From Timema cristinae (Eukaryota > Arthropoda > Insecta > Phasmatodea > Timematidae), in NCBI GenBank assembly GCA_039000515.1, contig JBCFYV010000012.1, positions 1,704,005 to 1,768,004 on the forward strand: DNA of 64,000 nucleotides, in the 5' to 3' direction. Every line of letters starts with the position of its first letter. Positions within the stretch are counted from its first letter, which is position 1. This document shows positions 54,820-64,000 of this stretch, in pieces. The position numbers and the translations under genes were made by a program. The notes beneath the pieces are model-generated. The model ran no database searches. It worked only from the letters and a program-made list of their open reading frames with translations, and had not been told where the DNA came from.

Positions 54820-55463
54820 CAACAAACCGTCACAAGAATGATATTAGATTGAGTAAAAATGCTATTTACTTTCTGATCTAGTATGAAGCTTGATTTTCTA
54901 ATAACTAGTTTTATGATAAAGCTAAAGGTTGGCTACCATTAACGTTCAATGGTTTTGTTGACCTTTATGTTAGATGATAACTGAACAATTTGATTGATGG
55001 TTTTGGACTTTACTAAAATAAAAGAACCAAAAAATATTATGATCAAGTTATTGTATCTTAGATGAGTCAACATCCTGGTAGGATTGAAACCCCGATATGG
55101 TTTAGTATTCACCGCGAAAAAGATGTGATATTTTTAACTGATAAAATAAGGCTTCCACAAGTTATTGTAAGCAGCCCACCAAAGTAAACTGATTGAAAGG
55201 CGTATATAAATTACAATTTTAATAGTGTGGGATGCCGTCTAAAGGAATTACCTTGCTCGTGGGTTGTCAGTAGTCGTGATCACTGACCCCAGGACCACCA
55301 GATGTCATAGAACTTAGAGAAGTCGAAGGGACTAGTAAATTAAATAAATAAATATGAAATTAGATATTTTAGTATATTGTGGCAGTTTAATTAATTATCT
55401 GGTGGACATAGAATATTAAATAATATACAAATGAGGAAGAGTAAAATGAGACAAGTAATATAT
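54820..55463. other. AT-rich spacer, nothing recognised
   Basis: No repeat family, frame or RNA gene was seen. Confidence 0.5.
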
Positions 55464-55610
55464 ATTTACGGTTTTCAGGGCAGGATGACGTCATAGCTGG
55501 GTTTTTTCTTATGGCGCTTATACACGTGCATGTTTTCAGGGCAGGCTGACGTCATGGGTATTTTTTTCTTATGGCGCTTATACACACGAACAGTTTAGGG
55601 CAGGTAAGGG
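55464..55610 (+). repeat. 62-bp tandem duplication with CRE palindrome
   Basis: TTTTCAGGGCAGG, TGACGTCAT and TTCTTATGGCGCTTATACAC occur twice, with a partial third (GTTTAGGGCAGG at about 55591). The same unit reappears at 57112-57215. Confidence 0.85.
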
Positions 55611-55676
55611 AAATGTAGGGGAGGTGTGGTGGGGTGTGTGTGGGATGGTCCGGAGTCGCTGGAGGCGACGTGTTTA

Positions 55677-55710
55677 GGGGGGCGGGGGCGGGGGAGGCAT
55701 TGCACGGGGG
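55677..55710 (+). other. G-rich tract with quadruplex potential
   Basis: Four G runs, GGGGGG C GGGGG C GGGGG and, after a short loop, GGGGG, in a segment that is the most GC-rich of the window (55620-55840). The overlapping open frames here are composition artefacts. Confidence 0.5.
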
Positions 55711-55835
55711 TTGTGTGATTGGTCCGTGGTGTGAAGGCTACGCGAGCTCTCCAGAGGGGCAGGGGAGGCGGGAGGCGAGGGGCGGGGGAAGCGCTCGAGG
55801 TGCGGACGCGGGCGAGCTCCCTGGGTCCGGGCTTC

Positions 55836-56695
55836 GGTTCCCGGCATGAAGATTACCAAACCTCCTCCAAGGCCATGCCGGGAACCCTTAGCTCACCAGG
55901 CAGATATCGGATATTTCTCTTTCTGTTCCCGGCATGAAGATGACCAAACCTCCTCCGAGGCCAAGCCAGGAACCCTTAGCTCACCAGGCAGATGTCGGAT
56001 ATTTCTCTTTCGGTTCCCGGCATGAAGATGACCAAACCTCCTCCAAGGCCATGCCGGGAACCCTTAGCTCACCAGGCAGATTTCGGATATTTCTCTTTCT
56101 GTTCCCGGCATGAAGATGACCAAACCTCCTCCGAGGCCAAGCCAGGAACCCTTAGCTCACCAGGCAGATGTCGGATATTTCTCTTTCGGTTCCCGGCATG
56201 AAGATGACCAAACCTCCTCCAAGGCCATGCCGGGAACCCTTAGCTCACCAGGCAGATATCGGATATTTCTCTTTCTGTTCCCGGCATGAAGATTACCAAA
56301 CCTCCTCCGAGGCCAAGCCAGGAACCCTTAGCTCACCAGGCAGATGTCGGATATTTCTCTTTCGGTTCCCGGCATGAAGATGACCAAACCTCCTCCAAGG
56401 CCATGCCGGGAACCCTTAGCTCACCAGGCAGATTTCGGATATTTCTCTTTCTGTTCCCGGCATGAAGATGACCAAACCTCCTCCGAGGCCATGCCGGGAA
56501 CCCTTAGCTCACCAGGCAGATTTAGGATATTTCTCTTTCTGTTCCCGGCATGAAGATGACCAAACCTCCTCCGAGGCCATGCCGGGAACCCTTAGCTCAC
56601 CAGGCAGATGTCGGATATTTCTCTTTCGGTTCCCAGCATGAAGATTATCAAACCTCCTCCGACGCCATGCCGGGACCCCTTAGCTCCCCAGGCAG
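55836..56695 (+). repeat. 88-bp tandem repeat with two alternating forms, about 10 copies
   Basis: The unit begins GGTTCCCGGCATGAAGAT, runs through CCAAACCTCCTCC and ends ACCAGGCAGATNTCGGATAT, TTCTCTTT. Form A carries CCATGCCGGGAACC, which pairs perfectly with the unit start. Form B has CCAAGCCAGGAACC. A and B mostly alternate, giving a 176-bp period. The array runs on the minus strand from a tRNA-like head (CTTAGCTCAGTTGTTAG, complement of about 56707-56725), so it seems to be an amplified SINE segment. Confidence 0.93.
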
Positions 56696-56789
56696 ACACA
56701 CTAACAACTGAGCTAAGATGTCGAAATCGAAGTCGGGACCCTTCCTTCCTATGAAGGAAACATACATATCTTCCTTATTATAAATGACC

Positions 56790-57050
56790 TTTTTTTGCTC
56801 AGAACATAGTCTTAAAAAGATTCGTTCTAAACTCTAAGTATTGTTAACTCTCAGAATATAACCTTAAATGGATACTCTTTTATTTCTATGTAATGTCTCT
56901 CTCTCTCTTAATAGGATCATGAACTTAAATAAATAGTACGGCCTCTTAAATTACAATGATACATACACATATATATTCGGTACAAAAATTAAATTCTTTC
57001 TCTCAGAAAAAAAATATAGTCTTTCACTCGGTGTATGCGATGATTTAGTC
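56790..57050 (+). repeat. Duplicated 250-bp segment, copy 1
   Basis: Shares ATATAACCTTAAATGGATAC, TTTTATTTCTATGTAATG, (TC)n, GAACTTAAATAAATAGTAC and ATTCGGTACAAA with 58262-58665. Confidence 0.8.
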
Positions 57051-57339
57051 GAGGGGGAACGACGGGTTTTTTTTCTCGCTCTTTACCTCTCAGAGTGGGA
57101 TGGAGGGTTTTGGTATAGGCGCTTATACACACGAACAGTTTCAGGGCAGGCATGGGAAGTTATATTTTTTTTCTTATAGACCCTTATACACGCGGATGAT
57201 TTCAGGACCGTGGTATGTGAGGGGATGCGGGGGGTGCGTGAGGGGTTGGGTTGTCGGGAGGTGAGGGGTAACCTCCGTCTGTATACAATGCTTCTCTCTC
57301 TCTCTTACAAGGAACTTAGTAATTTTCTTCATCTTTAGG

Positions 57340-57900
57340 AGGACACGGGGATCTAACCCGGGACCCAGGAATCTTCCCGTGCATGGTGGGGGATCTAACC
57401 CGGGACCTAGGAACCTTCCCGTGCACGGGGCGGGTTAAGGCAGAGTCTATTATGGACGTGCTGAAATCGGCATTGGCGTATTAAGCCAAAGCCCGGGGGG
57501 TTCGATTCCCGTGTGAATCAACAATCAAGCGCTGTAGTTGAGAACTGGGATCGTCCATGATTCCACACCTGGGCGCGGGGATCTAACCCGGACCCAGGAA
57601 CCTACCCGTGCACGGGGCGGGTTAAGGCAGAGACTATGATGGACGTGCGGAAATCCGCATTGGCGTATTAAGCCAAAGTCTAGGGTTTGATTCCCGTATC
57701 CAGGTGTCATTTTTTCAATTTGTCGATGAATAAACCACCAAGCGCTGTAGTTGATACTTGAGTAATCCAGGAATCTTCCCTGAATAGCTCTGTATTGGCG
57801 TATTAATCCAAAGTCCGGGGGGCTCAATTCCAGTGTCCAAGTGTCATTTTATGAATCAACCACCGAGCGCTGTAGTTAAGAACTGGGATCGAGGAGATTC
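57340..57900. mobile_element. SINE-2 cluster
   Basis: At least three head or body pieces: GGCATTGGCGTATTAAGCCA near 57470 and 57660, with B boxes GGTTCGATTCCCG (57500) and GGTTTGATTCCCG (57686). CCAGGTGTCATTTTTTCAAT follows, and a CACCAAGCGCTGTAGTTGA body recurs three times. Minus-oriented pieces (ATCTAACCCGGGACC) are interleaved. It is the same family as 32385-32720. Confidence 0.75.
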
Positions 57901-57959
57901 CACGCCCGGCACGAGGATCTAACCCGGGAACCCAGGGAAGCATGGGAAAATATCTAGAC

Positions 57960-58261
57960 TTGATCAGAGTCGAGTTTACAAAGGAGAGTCAATCTTTATA
58001 AGCGGGTGGGTGATCTCAAAGGTATACACTTATACCGAGGTTTTGGCATTGAATAATTAATGAGGGAAGATACTAAATTATTTATGGTAGCTACCTCACA
58101 TCTAATTAGGTTCCTCCATGTTCAGACACTATACTATAGGTACAGTCCAATCTTCATATGTAGCCAAAATTGATAAGATTTCACTATAATGTTACCGCTT
58201 TTTTATAGATATTAATAATATCCGGTAAATGCTAAACCTGTAGATAACATGACGCGAGGTA
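57960..58261. other. Spacer, nothing recognised
   Basis: AT-rich, no frame or repeat identified. Confidence 0.5.
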
Positions 58262-58665
58262 TGAAAGCATTAAAAAGATGTATTCTAAACTCTAGGCATT
58301 GTTACCTTTCAGAATATAATCTTAAATGGATACTCTTTTATTTCTATGTAATGTTCTCTCTCTCTCTTTGCTCAGAACAGTCTTAAAAAAATGATATATT
58401 CCAAACTTTTTAATGTGGAAATTCTTAAGATTAAATATCTTCTGTACAGCGAGTAAAATCTCTTCCTCTATCCTTTTTTTCCATCTTTCTTAACAGGATC
58501 GTGAACTAAGGTTAAATAAATAGTACAACCTCTTATTTAATGTGTATATTCTTAAGATTGCAATGATACATACATAATATATATATATATATATATATTC
58601 GGTACAAAGATTATTAAAAATTAAATTCTTTCTCTCGAAAAAAATAAAGTCTTTCATTCGGTGCA
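58262..58665 (+). repeat. Duplicated segment, copy 2, with (AT)n tracts
   Basis: Longer copy of 56790-57050 with inserted (TC)n and (AT)n tracts. A further (AT)n run is at about 58674-58700. Confidence 0.8.
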
Positions 58666-58674
58666 TACAATGAT

Positions 58675-58700
<26 letters not shown>

Positions 58701-58705
<5 letters not shown>

Positions 58706-59554
58706 TATATAGTCTCACCGTCATAGAATGAGATAATACATTACATTTTTTTAGGGATTGGAGGAGTACTTTCTAAACGGATTAAACCAACACCATTTTA
58801 GAAAACATTCTATACTAGTCGAAAGTAAGGAGTGAATTTGATTCAGAATTTAAGACTTAAGATATATCGCTCAAAAAATAATATATAGAAAGAATTGATT
58901 GATACAATTTGTCAAGTTAATTGATGTAATAAAAATAAAAATGTAATTTCTCGAACTACCCCTAAATCAGCCAACATCTGGAGGAGGTAGCAGGACGGTG
59001 GAATACATATATCTTCCGTGCGAAGATTAGGAGTCCCTTACGAGGGAACTTGGTGGAGGTTAAGGTTAATTGCTGAAACGCACTCTGTCTCGGTCCCTCC
59101 CTGGAAGTGTGAGAGAATCCTGACGCCCGATGTTTCACATCTGTTCTGTTTGCTGACGTACGGTTTCCGAGAGGTTTTTAAACTTGACCCTGTTTAAGTC
59201 ATAAATTCTAAATCTAGATTAAACCAAGTTTGGAGAGAACTTAAGGGTTAAGGTTAAATGACGAAACGTGCTGGATTTCTCTCTCTCAACCCCGAGGTGA
59301 AATCGGCATACCTAAGCCGCTAAGCCACAGGATCGGTTAACTTGTTTCTTCTCGAGTCCATGACAGTTCCTCGCTCTGAGAAGTAGTGATGAACGAATAT
59401 AGCTTGAGTCTATAAGAGTAGTGATGCTTGATAGTTTAGCTACAGACTGAGAGTTAAAGAGTACGTCATATAGTCGGCGCAACGAATTAATCTCAGTTCT
59501 CTAGACCGGAGACGTGACTGAGGTGGAGCGTTACAGGCAGATAAACTTTGTAAG
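58701..59554. other. Mixed spacer, possible tRNA-like scrap
   Basis: CCTAAGCCGCTAAGCCACAG at 59310-59329 reads on the minus strand like a tRNA A-box region, but no B box accompanies it. Nothing else was recognised. Confidence 0.4.
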
Positions 59555-59635
59555 CGCCAGGGATCGAGCCCCAGGACCTCTGAACCTGTGGGCAGGGGGC
59601 TCTCTTACCATGAGATCACGGAGATGGTCTCAACA
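59555..59635 (-). mobile_element. tRNA-like SINE head
   Basis: The minus strand has TGATCTCATGGTAAGAG (A-box-like) and GGGGCTCGATCCCTGG (T-arm with B box), about 35 bases apart. The acceptor stem does not pair, so this is a tRNA-derived repeat or tRNA pseudogene rather than a functional gene. Confidence 0.5.
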
Positions 59636-59919
59636 TGCTTTACCGTGATATTTAATCTCGACATTTGTTGTTGAATATCCGTGAAGATAAAAACAAGACA
59701 ATCATCTCTTAGCCTGTAATCCGTACCGTGATACATTCTATAAATGTTCCACCATTCGTCTCTCTCTCTCTCTCCCTCCATACGCATACAGGTTATCTCT
59801 CTCCCAAGTGCAGACTATCTCTCTCCCACACACAAGTTATCTCTCTCTCCCTCGCACAGGTTATCTCTCCTGCTCATACTGGTTATCTCTCTCTCCTACA
59901 CAGGTTATCTCTCTCTCAA

Positions 59920-60180
59920 ACAAGGTACAGTTGAACAAGATACAGTTGAACAAGGTACATTTGAACAAGGTACAGTTGAACAAGGTACAGTTGAACAAGG
60001 TCCAGTTGAACAAGGTACAGTTGAACAAGGTTCAGTTGAACAAGGTTCAGTTGAACAAGGTCCAGTTGAACAAGGTCCAGTTGAACAAGGTACAGTTGGA
60101 CATGGTTTAGTTGAACAAGGTCCAGTTGAACAAGGTCCAGTTGAACAAGGTACAGTTGAGCAAGGTACATTTGAATAAGG
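59920..60180 (+). repeat. 15-bp tandem repeat, about 17 copies
   Basis: The unit AAGGTACAGTTGAAC varies at TAC/TCC/TTC. Its length is a multiple of three, so open frames (VEQGT or NKVQL repeats) cross it in several phases. These are not genes. Confidence 0.95.
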
Positions 60181-61345
60181 TACACCAGAGCTCCTGATCC
60201 GTGTAACATCATGATACACCAGAGCTCCTAATCGATGTAACATCGTGATTCATTAACTATCTCCATGTAACATCATGATACACCAGAGCTCCTAATCGAT
60301 GTAACATCGTGATTCATTAGCTACCTCCATGTAACATCATGATACACCAGAGCTCCTAATCGATGTAACATCATGATACATTAGCTACCTCCATGTAACA
60401 TCATGATACACCAGAGCTCCTAATCGATGTAACATCATGATACATTAGCTACCTCCATGTAACATCATGATACGCTAGAGCTCCTGATCCATGTAACATC
60501 ATGATACATTAGCTAGCTCCACGTAACATCATGATACGCTAGAGCTCCTGATCCATGTAACATCATGATACACCAGAGCTCCTGATCCATGTAACATCAT
60601 GATACACCAGAGCTCCTGATCCATGTAACATCATGATACGCTAGAGCTCCTGATCCACGTAACATCATGATACGCTAGAGCTCCTGATCCGTGTAACATC
60701 ATGATACACCAGAGCTCCTGATCCATGTAACATCATGATACACCAGAGCTCCTGATCCACGTAACATCATGATACGCTAGAGCTCCTGATCCATGTAACA
60801 TCATGATACACCAGAGCTCCTGATCCATGTAACATCATGATATACCAGAGCTCCTAATCGATGTAACATCATGATACATTAGCTACCTACATGTAACATC
60901 ATGATACGCCAGAGCTCCTTATCCATGTTACATCATGATACGCCAGAGCTCCTGATCCATGTAACATCATGATACACCAGAGCTCCTGATCCATGTAACA
61001 TCATGATACACCAGAGCTCCTAATCGATGTAACATCATGATACATTAGCTACCTACATGTAACATCATGATACGCCAGAGCTCCTGAACCATGTTACATC
61101 ATGATACACCAGAGCTCCTGATCCATGTAACATCATGATACGCCAGAGCTCCTGATCCATGTAACATCATGATACGCCAGAGCTCCTGATCCATGTAACA
61201 TCATGATACACCAGAGATCCTAATCGATGTAACATCATGATACATTAGCTACCTCCATGTAACATGATTATACGCTAGAGCTCCTGATCCATGTAACATC
61301 ATGATACGCCAGAGCTCCTGATCCATGTAACATTATGATACACTG
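60181..61345 (+). repeat. 34-bp satellite C, first block
   Basis: The main unit is CATGTAACATCATGATACAC followed by CAGAGCTCCTGATC. A variant unit has ATTAGCTACCTC instead of the CAGAGCTCC part. About 35 units. It contains the palindromes ATCATGAT and GAGCTC. Confidence 0.97.
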
Positions 61346-62925
61346 TAGCAATTATTGCCACAAGTAAACCAAGATTGGGCTAGTCAATCAAAACATCACT
61401 TACCCAATTTCACCGACTAGACTAGGCTGCGGGAAGAACACACGTCAGCACGCACTAACAATATCCAAACATCTGAGAGCTCCGAGGCTAGTGCCACATC
61501 ATGCCACTAGACACCACCACCCGTCTCAATAACAACATGGACGTGTAGAAGAAGATAGAAACTGCCAGAAGACTCTCAACGCTTCTAGTACCGCGCACAT
61601 CCCCTCTCCCCGTGTGTTTGAACTTTGTGATCCCCACCCTTGTGTAATCCCGTCTCGAGTGTTCGATGAGTTGTGCACCATATAAAAAACCGTCCATCAA
61701 GAAAGAGACCACTCTTGGATTAGGCTCGGACACTAGAACGAAGCGTAGGCTTCAAGGACATACCTATACAATGTAAGGAGAAATTCCCTTTTGGCGTAAA
61801 TTAATAAATATTGTAATGTTTCTAAATTCCATTTTGGTCATTTTTACGTTTAAATATTGTTGTTGATATCTTATATGAATCTTCGTTCTTTTACGGAATA
61901 TAGAGTAACTTGTCTTATTTTACAAAAGGATTATAGTGAATATGACTTTTGTTAAAATAAAATAATGTGGGGAAGTTTTTCTAAAGGTCAGGTCTGAATT
62001 TTTCTAATTGTTAGTTAACTTATGCGGTTCAAATTAAATATATTTAGTTAATTTGAAAGTGTGTTGCAATGCAAAATGGAGTAATATTTATAGGGAAAGG
62101 TAGTTCTAACATTAGGACATAACTTTTCAAATGGTTAATATAATTATGCATTACGTTGATAGCTACTCCTATCTAGTTAACGTTATTTATCTAACTTATG
62201 AGTTATGTTTCAATGTCAATCAAATGTTGACAGAGTTGGTTAATAATCTTTAGGCTAGACAATTAGACTAGTCGTTTGTTGTGTAATCACGGAACTTTAA
62301 AGTTGTTGGCTAAGATTTTGTATTACTTTTTCACAACTAGCACTGAAATATGTTAGATGTTGTCATACGCCATTTTAATAAGGCCATGCATTTAAATTTA
62401 ATTAACGTATGTTCATAAATATTTTTTGTGAAGAACATAGTGTTATTGTTGCACTTTAGCTTTTGCTGATATTGTATCTATACGAAACTTTCTAAGATTC
62501 GTTAAAAGAAGGGTATTGTTCTCGAATAAGATTTTGGCTGAAATAAAATCAAAGTTTTCTTTAAGACTGTTTACTATTCTAGTTACGCCATTTATCCCTA
62601 GGTTTTAGATATGTGTAATTTTCCAAGTCTCATTTTTGACTTAAAAGGAATGCTTTTCACGCTTCTGATGATGTTTAATTTGATACCTTAATTCGAACTA
62701 ATGTTAGTTTACACGCGCACTTCTATTAGTCTATGGTTGGTATGTAAATTTTGTTTTTGTATTAATCCCTCTCGTCTAGACTTGATAAACAGTATAACAT
62801 ACAGTGTAGGTTGTACATAGCAAGTACATCTGATTAGTCAAGTTGAAATGTGTTGAAAAGTATTTAGTTGAATTTGAATCCTTGACGTTCATATGACTTG
62901 GATTACAACACCAGTAGTAGGTTCA
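61346..62925. other. Unique spacer between two identical array pairs, possible LTR-like signals
   Basis: ATATAAAAAA at 61681 and an AATAAA at about 61804 on the plus strand would fit a promoter and poly(A) signal. The rest is AT-rich with no frame. One unit resembling the 44510 repeat is at about 62359. Confidence 0.4.
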
Positions 62926-64000
62926 TTGAACAAGGTGACAGTTGATAAGGTCAAGTTGAACAATGTACAGTTGAACAAGGTACAGTTGGATATAGGTCAG
63001 TTGAACAATGTACATGTTGTAACAAGGTCATTTGTAACATAGTACACGTTGATAGTAACATTTGAACAAGCTTCCATGAATACATCATGTTACACAAGGT
63101 TCCAGTTAAATAAGTAACATTTGAACATAGGTCATTGAACTACATGTTAACATCATATAACGAGTACATTTGAATACCATGTAACATCATGATACACAGA
63201 GCTCCTGATCCTGTAACATCATGATACACCAGAGCTCCTGATCCATGTAACATCATGATACATTACCCAGTATAGTCCGATCCATGTTTAACATCATGAT
63301 ACATTAGCTACTCCATGTAACATCATGATACACCTAGAGCTCCTGATCCATGTAACATCATGATACAACAGAGCTCCTGATCCATGTAACATCATGATAC
63401 CATGACCTCCAGTAACATCATGATCACAGAGCTCCTGATCCATGTAACATCATGATACATTAGCTACCTCCATGTAACATCATGATACAACAGAGCTCCT
63501 GATCCATGTAACATCATGATACAAGCAGACTCCTGAATCCATGTAACATCATGATACACAGTCCTGATCCATGTAACATCATGATACAAGCTCCTCCTGT
63601 AACATCATGATACACCAGAGCTCCTAATCGATGTAACATCATGATACATTAGCTATCTCCATGTAACATCATGATACCAGAGCTCCTGATCCATGTAACA
63701 TCATGATACACAGAGCTTCCTGATCCATGTAACATCATGATACATTAGCTACCTCCATGTAACATCATGATACAACAGAGCTCCTGACCATGTAACATCA
63801 TGATACATTAGCTACCTCCATGTAAACATCATGATACAACAGAGCTCCTGACCCATGTAACATCATGATACATTAGCTACCTCCGTGTAACATCATGATA
63901 CACCAGAGCTCCTAATCGATGTAACATCATGATACATTAGCTATCTCCATGTAACATCATGATACGCAGAGCTCCTGATCCATGTAACATCATGATACAA
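62926..64000 (+). repeat. Second 15-bp plus 34-bp array, continuing past the window
   Basis: Degraded 15-bp units (TTGAACAAGGTACAG and variants) from 62926 to about 63170 lead into 34-bp satellite C units that run to the end. Single-base losses are frequent, as in the middle of the 9889 array. Confidence 0.93.

Noticed and set aside
55634..56553. Frames with repeated KMTKPPPRPCREPLAHQAD-type peptides
   Set aside because: By-product of the 88-bp array and the GC-rich tract before it.
59744..60243. Open frames with VEQGT, NKVQL or PCST repeats on both strands
   Set aside because: The 15-bp unit is a multiple of three and stop-free in several phases. No start context or domain.
61488..61733. 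81-codon minus frame
   Set aside because: No motif or homology recognised. Length is within chance expectation.

Overview
This is eukaryotic, intron-rich, AT-rich DNA dominated by transposable elements, and is almost certainly from an arthropod, probably an insect. I base this on the mix of elements: Ty3/gypsy, Penelope-like, RT-bearing non-LTR fragments, a PRE_C2HC-type Jockey ORF1, hAT, a Sola-like DNA transposon and tRNA-derived SINEs. I also rely on the single recognisable host gene, ATG2. I cannot narrow the order from sequence alone.

Host gene. The last four coding exons of the autophagy lipid-transfer protein ATG2 lie on the + strand at 8263-8384, 14874-15028, 34281-34427 and 36030-36256. 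Splice sites and phases agree across all three introns (6.5, 19.3 and 1.6 kb). The upstream exons are outside the window or were not found in it. The last exon carries a one-base deletion in a G run that puts a stop 62 bases early.

Layout. 1-8.2 kb: decayed Penelope-like and non-LTR fragments, a TIR-bounded composite, an unidentified coding remnant, SINE tails, a palindromic repeat cluster and a 38-bp minisatellite. 8.3-15 kb: ATG2 intron holding a SINE with a perfect target-site duplication and a 4.8-kb satellite of about 37 bp. 15-34 kb: a giant ATG2 intron made almost wholly of mobile elements. In order these are a SINE, a non-autonomous hAT, a decayed hAT with transposase, a MITE, and a minus-strand gypsy relic split by at least five later insertions (SINE, long palindrome, Sola-like transposon, Rep-A repeat, second SINE family). 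34-37 kb: end of ATG2. 37-48.4 kb: a second minus-strand gypsy element with a perfect heat-shock-element array upstream of gag, several tandem repeats and a truncated non-LTR element. 48.4-64 kb: non-LTR fragments (endonuclease, RT C-terminus, ORF1) and many tandem arrays (37, 88, 15 and 34 bp), the last continuing past the window end.

None of the transposon genes is intact. Several lesions fall in homopolymers, and parts of the satellites show scattered one-base dropouts, so some damage may be consensus error rather than biology. No bacterial-type operons, CRISPR arrays, rRNA or functional tRNA genes were seen.
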